10,172 nucleotides of DNA from the NCBI GenBank assembly GCA_015486905.1, contig WFQV01000468.1, positions 1-10,172 on the forward strand, in the 5' to 3' direction. A program made the position numbers and the translations under genes. Origin of the DNA: Melioribacteraceae bacterium (GTDB lineage: Bacteria > Bacteroidota > Ignavibacteria > Ignavibacteriales > Melioribacteraceae). Below, piece by piece: positions 5,660-10,172 of the stretch; within the stretch, counting starts at the first letter, position 1; every line of letters begins with the position of its first letter. The notes under the pieces were generated by a model that saw only the letters and a list, made by a program, of their open reading frames with translations, was not told the DNA's origin and ran no database searches.

Positions 5660-6706
5660 ATGAAAAGGAAAATTTTGAACGGAATAAAAATCTTGGCGGT
5701 TCTTTCTTTAAGCGCTTTTTTCTTGAGTGCTTGTGCTTCGGAGAACAAAAAAGAATCCCTCAGCATGGAAAAGATTCAAAAGAAGGAAGGTTACCCTGTA
5801 ACGATTGAGAAAGTAGAGCCGCAAACTTTCAAGAAATATTTAACATTTGTAGGAAAGTTTAAAGGAATCCGCCAAACGATTGTCGGTGCAATGATTGGCG
5901 GACGAATTCAAAAAATAAATGCTAAACCCGGAGACAGGGTTAAAAAAAATCAAGTGATTATTGAGTTTCCGGAAGATTCCCCCGCTTCGCAAATCCAGCA
6001 GGCACGCGCAGCTTTCGACGTAGCTCAAAAAACTTACAACCGGATGAAGGCTTTATTTAAAGCCGGTCAAGTTTCCCAAGCGCAACTCGATGGAACGGAA
6101 GCAAAATATTTGGTTACAAAACGCAATTACGAAACAATGAAACAAATGTTGAAGTTGGACGTTCCCTACGACGGAACAATTACGGAAGTAATGGTTCACG
6201 AGGGTGACAATGTAAAAGCCAAAACACCCCTTTTCACCGTTGCCAAATTAAACAAAATGAAAATTCGCATCTGGCTTTCCGACGAGGAGAGAATGGAAAT
6301 TAAAAAGGGGATGACCGCTTACGCAACCGTCGGGGATAAAACTTTTGTAGGCAAAGTTGCGGACTTGTCGATTGCCGTTGACCCTATGAAACAAGCATTT
6401 TACGCGGACGTAATTTTCAATAACGCCTACAGACAGATACTTCCCGGACTTACGGCAAACGTAAAGGTTGTTGTTTACGAAAATGACAACGCCATTGTTG
6501 TGCCGAGAAATTTGATTTTCCGAGACAATTCAGGACAATACGTTTTTGTGGCAAAAGGTTCCGAGGCGGTTAAGCGTTACGTGACCGTTAAAAATCAAAG
6601 CGGCATTAATTCCGAAATAGCATTGGGATTAAATGCCGGAGATTTGTTGATTACCAAAGGCGTCGCACGACTTACCGACGGCGTAAAAATCAAAGCGGTT
6701 AATTAG
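5660..6706 (+). CDS. RND efflux periplasmic adaptor (membrane fusion protein), lipoprotein
   Basis: This 348-aa HlyD/AcrA-family adaptor bridges the RND pump and the outer-membrane channel. Residues 1-25 are a lipoprotein signal with lipobox LSAC (22-25), so C25 should be lipidated. The next residue is Ala. Domains in order are: first lipoyl half (about 73-103, AMIGGRIQKINAKPGDRVKKNQVI); a short coiled-coil hairpin (about 108-163); second lipoyl half (about 166-193, VPYDGTITEVMVHEGDNVKA); a beta-barrel (about 198-270, ending ILPGLTANVKV); and a membrane-proximal domain (about 275-348, ending GVARLTDGVKIKAVN). The hairpin is short, as in many RND adaptors of this size class. The start has AAAAGGG (5646-5652) seven nt upstream. 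It lies between the channel gene (25 nt) and the pump gene (11 nt), in the same transcription unit. Confidence 0.94.
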   Translation: MKRKILNGIKILAVLSLSAFFLSACASENKKESLSMEKIQKKEGYPVTIEKVEPQTFKKYLTFVGKFKGIRQTIVGAMIGGRIQKINAKPGDRVKKNQVIIEFPEDSPASQIQQARAAFDVAQKTYNRMKALFKAGQVSQAQLDGTEAKYLVTKRNYETMKQMLKLDVPYDGTITEVMVHEGDNVKAKTPLFTVAKLNKMKIRIWLSDEERMEIKKGMTAYATVGDKTFVGKVADLSIAVDPMKQAFYADVIFNNAYRQILPGLTANVKVVVYENDNAIVVPRNLIFRDNSGQYVFVAKGSEAVKRYVTVKNQSGINSEIALGLNAGDLLITKGVARLTDGVKIKAVN

Positions 6707-6717
6707 AGGAGGAACCA

Positions 6718-9700
6718 ATGTTTTTAGCAAGAATATCCGTCGACCGCCCCGTACTGACCACGGTCGTTTTGCTCGTGTTCATTATTTTCGGCGGCTTGGC
6801 TTTCAATAAATTAAATCTTAACCACATGCCCGAAGTGGAAATTCCTTACGTTACCGTTACCACTATTTACCCGGGAGCAGGACCGAAAGAAGTGGAGACG
6901 TTAATCACCAAAAAGATTGAGGACGCCGTTTCCACAATTAGTGAAATTAAAAGAATTGAATCATACAACATGGACGGCGTTGCAATTACGCTTTTGGAGT
7001 TCAAACTTTCGAAGGATGTTAACGTTGCTAACGAGGAAGTCAAGGATAAGGTTGACCAAATAATAAACCAGCTCCCTTCCGATGCAAAAAGGCCGATTGT
7101 TCAAAAAATTGATATTTCCTCCTTCCCGATAATGGATTTGATTCTCAGCGGAAATCACGTTGACGCAAGAAAGCTTTACCACCTTGCCGCAACAAAACTT
7201 AAAGATAGACTTTCCCAAATTAAAGGTGTTGCAGATGTAAAAATTGCCGGCGGTCGGGAAAGAGAAATTAGAATTGCTTTGGACAACCGGGTGGTTTACG
7301 AGGATTTTATTTCAATGCCGCAAATGCTTGGCATTCTTGGTTCGCAAAACGTTGACTTACCGAGCGGTACATTTAAAATTGGGAATCAGGAATACACCGT
7401 CCGCGTGAAAGGCAAATATCATAGCGTTAATGAGATAAGGAATTTGCAGGTCCCTACGTTTTTCGGGAATAAAAAGTTAGGGCAGATTGCAAAGGTTGAA
7501 GATACAGGTAAAGAAATTCGCAGACGCACAATTTTCTTCGATGCCAAGACCGGAGTAACGGACTCCAATGCCGTAAGGCTTTCCATTATTAAAAGTCCCG
7601 ACGGTAACGAGGTTGTGGTTTCCGACGCCGTACAGAAAATTCTGCCTGAAATTCAAGCATCACTGCCCGAAGGACTTTCGTTGAAAATCGTTAGCGACAA
7701 ATCCGTTTACACGAGAAGTGCAGTTTCCGACACAACGAACAACATTTTGCTCGGAATCATTCTGACTTCAATTATTCTTTACCTCTTTTTGTTTAATATC
7801 CGCTCTACTATTATAGTAGCGCTTTCAATGCCGGCGTCGATTATCTCGACTTTCCTTCTATTCCAATGGTTCGACATGAGTTTGAATATAATGTCTTTAA
7901 TGGGAATTTCGGTTTCTGTTGGAGTGCTGGTTTCAAACTCTGTGGTTGTGATTGAAAATATTTTCCGGCACAGGGATTTGGGCAACGGCCCGAGGGAGTC
8001 GGCTCTGAAGGGCACTACGGAAGTTGCAGTTGCGGTAATTGCCGCAACGCTTACAAACGTTGTTGTGTTCCTGCCAATTGCAAATATGTCTTCGATGGTA
8101 GGGAGATTCATGAAAGAGCTTGCTCTTGCAGCAGCGTTCTCAACGTTGTTCTCACTTTTCTTCTCGTTTACGCTTACGCCGATGTTAGCCCGTTTGATTA
8201 TTCGTAAGGATAAAGAAATTGGCAGACTGGCAAAAATGGCAGATGCGTTCTACGCAAAGTGGGACAAGTTTTACCGCGGTCTGCTTGTTTCTTCGTTAAA
8301 GAACAAGTGGGTCAGCCTTGCAATTATTCTTGTTTCGTTTGTTTTGTTTGTGGCAAGCGTAATCTTTTACGGACCTAAAATTGGTTTTGATATGATTCCT
8401 GAAGCGGACAACGGACAAATTCAGGTTACGGTTGAACTGCCACAGGAATACAATATTCGCGAGACGGGGAAAGTACTAACCCAAATGGAAAACAAAATTA
8501 AAGGTTACCCGGGAATTGTGAACATTATTACGGAGCTTGGCAAGACCAACGATATTAACACGGGTACGAATCTTGCCCGCATGGACATTAACCTCGTGCC
8601 GGCAAATGAGCGAGACAAAAAGCTCGACTACTACATTGCGCAATTTGTCAAGAAATTTTCCGATATTCCAAACGCTCGGTTAATTACGGTTGACTACAAA
8701 TCTTTTACTTCCAAGAACGGTGCGCCGATGCAATTTTTCCTTATGGGTCAGAACATGGAAACTTTGGAAAGATTGAAAGATACAATAATGTCAAAGATAC
8801 ACGATGTTCCCGGTTTGATTAACCTTGATCAAAGTTCGAGAATCGGTAAGCCTGAAATTACTATTACACCCAAACGTACAATGCTGTCAGAGACAGGAAT
8901 TACCGTGCAGGAGCTTGCTCTTACGCTCCGTGCGGCACTGGAAGGAATAGCGGCTACCAAGTATCTTGAGAAGGGGGACGAATACGACATCACACTCACA
9001 ATGAATGAGTCTTCGGTCAATTCTCCTGAAAAAATCGGAAATATTTCCATTCCTTCTCGGCGAGGAACCGTTTACAGATTGGCACAATTAGCGAATATTA
9101 AATTTACCAAGAGCTATTCTAAAATAATGCACCGTGACAAATATCTGGCTATTCAATTTACAGGTTCACCTGCTCCGGGAATCCCTCTCGGAAATATTAC
9201 TAACGAAATAGGCAGAAGATTAAAGACTGTAAATTTCCCTGCCGGTTACAAAATAAAATGGGCGGGGACAACCGAAATGATGAAGGAAATGATTTCGGAT
9301 ATGACTTTTGCTTTTGTGCTGGCTATTATTTTAACTTACTTGTTGCTTGCGGCAATTTTGGAAAGTTTCGTCCAGCCTGTTTTTATCCTGCTTACGGTTC
9401 CGCTGGCAATAATCGGTGTGCTTGCTTCCCTTTATTACACGCACATTTCCTTCGCCATTACTTCGTTAATGGCAATAATAATGCTAATCGGTATTGTTGT
9501 GAACAATGCGATATTAATGCTTGATTACACCAACCAGCTTGTAAGGGAGAAAAAGATGCCTGTTAAGGAAGCATTAATTGAAGCCTGCCCCACAAAACTG
9601 AAACCGATAATAATGTCAACACTTGCAATTATTTTGGGTATGCTGCCGTTGGCAATAGGCATAGGCTCAGCCGGCGTCGAGATGCGCCAACCCCTTGGCG

Positions 9701-9801
9701 TTGTTAGTGTTGGTGGCTTGTTGGTTTCAACTATTTTTACGCTTTTTGTAATCCCTGCATTTTATTATTTATTTGAAGAAAGAAAAAGTAAAGTAAGATA
9801 G
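6718..9801 (+). CDS. RND-family inner-membrane efflux transporter with atypical proton-relay residues
   Basis: The 1027-aa length is normal for an AcrB/MexB-like pump. Layout: TM1 (about 12-28); first porter half (about 40-335, VEIPYVTVTTIYPGAGPKEVE); TM2-6 (about 338-495); a cytosolic link; TM7 (about 531-550); second porter half (about 560-855); TM8-12 (about 862-1018). At the TM4 site where AcrB has D407-D408 this protein has S406-N407 (GVLVSNSVVVIEN). At the TM10 site of AcrB K940 it has N929 (GIVVNNAILMLDY). AcrB R971 and T978 correspond to K960 and S967. Many homologues carry Asp-Asn with Asn-Asn, but here the remaining TM4 Asp is Ser. The open frame is intact and all other family signatures are present, so this looks like a divergent functional branch and not decay. 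The start has AGGAGG (6707-6712) five nt upstream. It is the last gene of the operon. Substrate is not predictable. Confidence 0.94.
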   Translation: MFLARISVDRPVLTTVVLLVFIIFGGLAFNKLNLNHMPEVEIPYVTVTTIYPGAGPKEVETLITKKIEDAVSTISEIKRIESYNMDGVAITLLEFKLSKDVNVANEEVKDKVDQIINQLPSDAKRPIVQKIDISSFPIMDLILSGNHVDARKLYHLAATKLKDRLSQIKGVADVKIAGGREREIRIALDNRVVYEDFISMPQMLGILGSQNVDLPSGTFKIGNQEYTVRVKGKYHSVNEIRNLQVPTFFGNKKLGQIAKVEDTGKEIRRRTIFFDAKTGVTDSNAVRLSIIKSPDGNEVVVSDAVQKILPEIQASLPEGLSLKIVSDKSVYTRSAVSDTTNNILLGIILTSIILYLFLFNIRSTIIVALSMPASIISTFLLFQWFDMSLNIMSLMGISVSVGVLVSNSVVVIENIFRHRDLGNGPRESALKGTTEVAVAVIAATLTNVVVFLPIANMSSMVGRFMKELALAAAFSTLFSLFFSFTLTPMLARLIIRKDKEIGRLAKMADAFYAKWDKFYRGLLVSSLKNKWVSLAIILVSFVLFVASVIFYGPKIGFDMIPEADNGQIQVTVELPQEYNIRETGKVLTQMENKIKGYPGIVNIITELGKTNDINTGTNLARMDINLVPANERDKKLDYYIAQFVKKFSDIPNARLITVDYKSFTSKNGAPMQFFLMGQNMETLERLKDTIMSKIHDVPGLINLDQSSRIGKPEITITPKRTMLSETGITVQELALTLRAALEGIAATKYLEKGDEYDITLTMNESSVNSPEKIGNISIPSRRGTVYRLAQLANIKFTKSYSKIMHRDKYLAIQFTGSPAPGIPLGNITNEIGRRLKTVNFPAGYKIKWAGTTEMMKEMISDMTFAFVLAIILTYLLLAAILESFVQPVFILLTVPLAIIGVLASLYYTHISFAITSLMAIIMLIGIVVNNAILMLDYTNQLVREKKMPVKEALIEACPTKLKPIIMSTLAIILGMLPLAIGIGSAGVEMRQPLGVVSVGGLLVSTIFTLFVIPAFYYLFEERKSKVR

Positions 9802-9809
9802 ATCACGTG

Positions 9810-9835
9810 GTAGGCGGTTCAGGTGAGCCGCCTAC
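9810..9835. repeat. GTAGGCGG inverted repeat / hairpin after the RND gene
   Basis: The left arm GTAGGCGGTTC (9810-9820) pairs with GAGCCGCCTAC (9825-9835) over 11 positions with one T-G wobble and an AGGT loop. It starts eight nt after the stop codon. The sequence after it is TTTCCCCC, not a true T-run, so it is at best a partial terminator or 3'-end stabiliser. It has the same layout as the hairpin at 3108-3135. Confidence 0.7.
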
Positions 9836-9881
9836 TTTCCCCCTCCTAAAAACAAAATAGTCACATAGGTTATCTTCCATT

Positions 9882-9910
9882 AAGGACAGTCGAGAGGCTG
9901 TCCTTTGTTT
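9882..9910 (+). terminator. Intrinsic terminator of the efflux operon
   Basis: AAGGACAGTC (9882-9891) pairs with GGCTGTCCTT (9896-9905), a 10-bp stem with one T-G wobble closed by a GAGA tetraloop of the GNRA type. The 3' arm runs into TTTGTTT (9904-9910). This fits a factor-independent terminator and sits 80 nt after the RND stop codon. Confidence 0.75.
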
Positions 9911-10021
9911 AATTTGTAATCAAGCAAACTTTCCTTTCTATTATAGTATTACAGCTTAAATCCTTATTTTTTTATTAATAAATTTTTGCATGTAAACTTT
10001 TAATTCAAAACTTGTTTACCT

Positions 10022-10033
10022 TGCCTGCAGGCA
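10022..10033. repeat. Perfect 12-nt GC-rich palindrome TGCCTGCAGGCA
   Basis: The perfect core is flanked by ACC-T on the left and GGT on the right, so the symmetry extends three more pairs if one T is bulged. It is GC-rich within an AT-rich stretch. It looks like another small dispersed palindrome. No neighbouring gene explains it. Confidence 0.55.
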
Positions 10034-10087
10034 GGTTAATCATTTTTAATTGCGGTTTACTGCGATAGGACGAACTTTGTGAAAATT

Positions 10088-10161
10088 CTCTGCGTTCTCT
10101 GCGTGAAAAAAGTTAAGAAATACCGTACCACGCAAAGCCCGCAAAGACTTTTAACGCAGAG
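10088..10161. repeat. Long imperfect inverted repeat built from CTCTGCGT units
   Basis: CTCTGCGT occurs twice in tandem at 10088-10095 and 10097-10104. On the far side ACGCAGAG (10154-10161) is the exact complement of the outer unit, and CACGCAAAG (10129-10137) matches the inner unit at eight of nine positions. A further GCAAAG lies at 10141-10146. The whole could fold as a two-step hairpin with a loop of about 24 nt. It lies at the window edge and may continue beyond it. Repeats of the CGCAGAG/CGCAAAG kind are familiar in environmental bacterial genomes as dispersed elements of unknown function. Confidence 0.6.
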
Positions 10162-10172
10162 GTAAAAATAGG

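Larger units (their letters stand above)
9802..10172. other. 371-nt non-coding right end
   Basis: After the RND stop codon there is no credible gene to the window edge. It contains a GTAGG-type palindrome (9810-9835), an intrinsic terminator (9882-9910), an AT-rich stretch with nothing recognisable (about 9911-10017), a TGCCTGCAGGCA palindrome (10022-10033) and a long inverted repeat (10088-10161). Confidence 0.7.

Noticed and set aside
7779..8111. Minus-strand 110-codon open frame opposite the RND gene
   Set aside because: It lies wholly antisense to the conserved membrane segments of the pump and has no recognisable features; it is a by-product of codon bias on the other strand.
9911..10017. 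Possible promoter or small gene in the AT-rich stretch after the terminator
   Set aside because: No paired promoter elements, ribosome binding site or open frame could be supported.

Overview
The window is AT-rich bacterial DNA from a Gram-negative organism: it carries an LPS-export permease, an outer-membrane efflux channel and a lipoprotein adaptor. Promoter-like sequences of the Bacteroidota type (TTTG or TTG, about 20 nt, then TAnnTTTG) and the style of the genes suggest the Bacteroidota/Chlorobi/Ignavibacteria group. That placement is an inference from sequence style, not a match to a known genome.

Layout. At the left edge is the start of a minus-strand LptF/LptG-type permease (1-166, running off the window). 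A 140-nt divergent spacer separates it from a plus-strand adenine/adenosine deaminase family gene (307-1311). A 404-nt spacer (1312-1715) holds a GC-rich folded element, further small palindromes, an AT-rich 14-bp tandem duplication and a four-copy 33-bp tandem repeat that ends just before the next gene. That gene (1716-3074) encodes an orphan AAA_14/DUF4143 ATPase. A 510-nt spacer (3075-3584) holds two palindromes, two arrays of an 8-bp CATCCANY repeat, and a promoter with an operator-like inverted repeat.

From 3585 to 9801 is a compact four-gene transcription unit: a TetR/AcrR repressor, a TolC-family outer-membrane channel, a lipoprotein membrane-fusion adaptor and an RND inner-membrane transporter. 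Gaps between these genes are 10, 25 and 11 nt. Together they should form a trans-envelope efflux pump under its own repressor. The likely operator is TTTCGAAC-N13-GTTCGAAA, which overlaps the promoter region and the repressor's ribosome binding site. The operon is followed by a palindromic repeat and then a good intrinsic terminator (9882-9910). The last 260 nt contain no gene, only two more inverted-repeat elements, the final one at the window edge.

I see no defence island, CRISPR array, prophage or biosynthetic cluster. The most notable points are: (a) the RND transporter has Ser-Asn at the TM4 positions where canonical proton-driven pumps have Asp-Asp, plus Asn at the TM10 Lys position; (b) an exactly periodic 33-bp repeat in front of the ATPase carries a promoter-like core in each unit; (c) a clean autoregulatory operator with two TTCGAA cores 21 bp apart; (d) all three spacers over 300 nt carry small palindromes of several kinds, two of which share one architecture.
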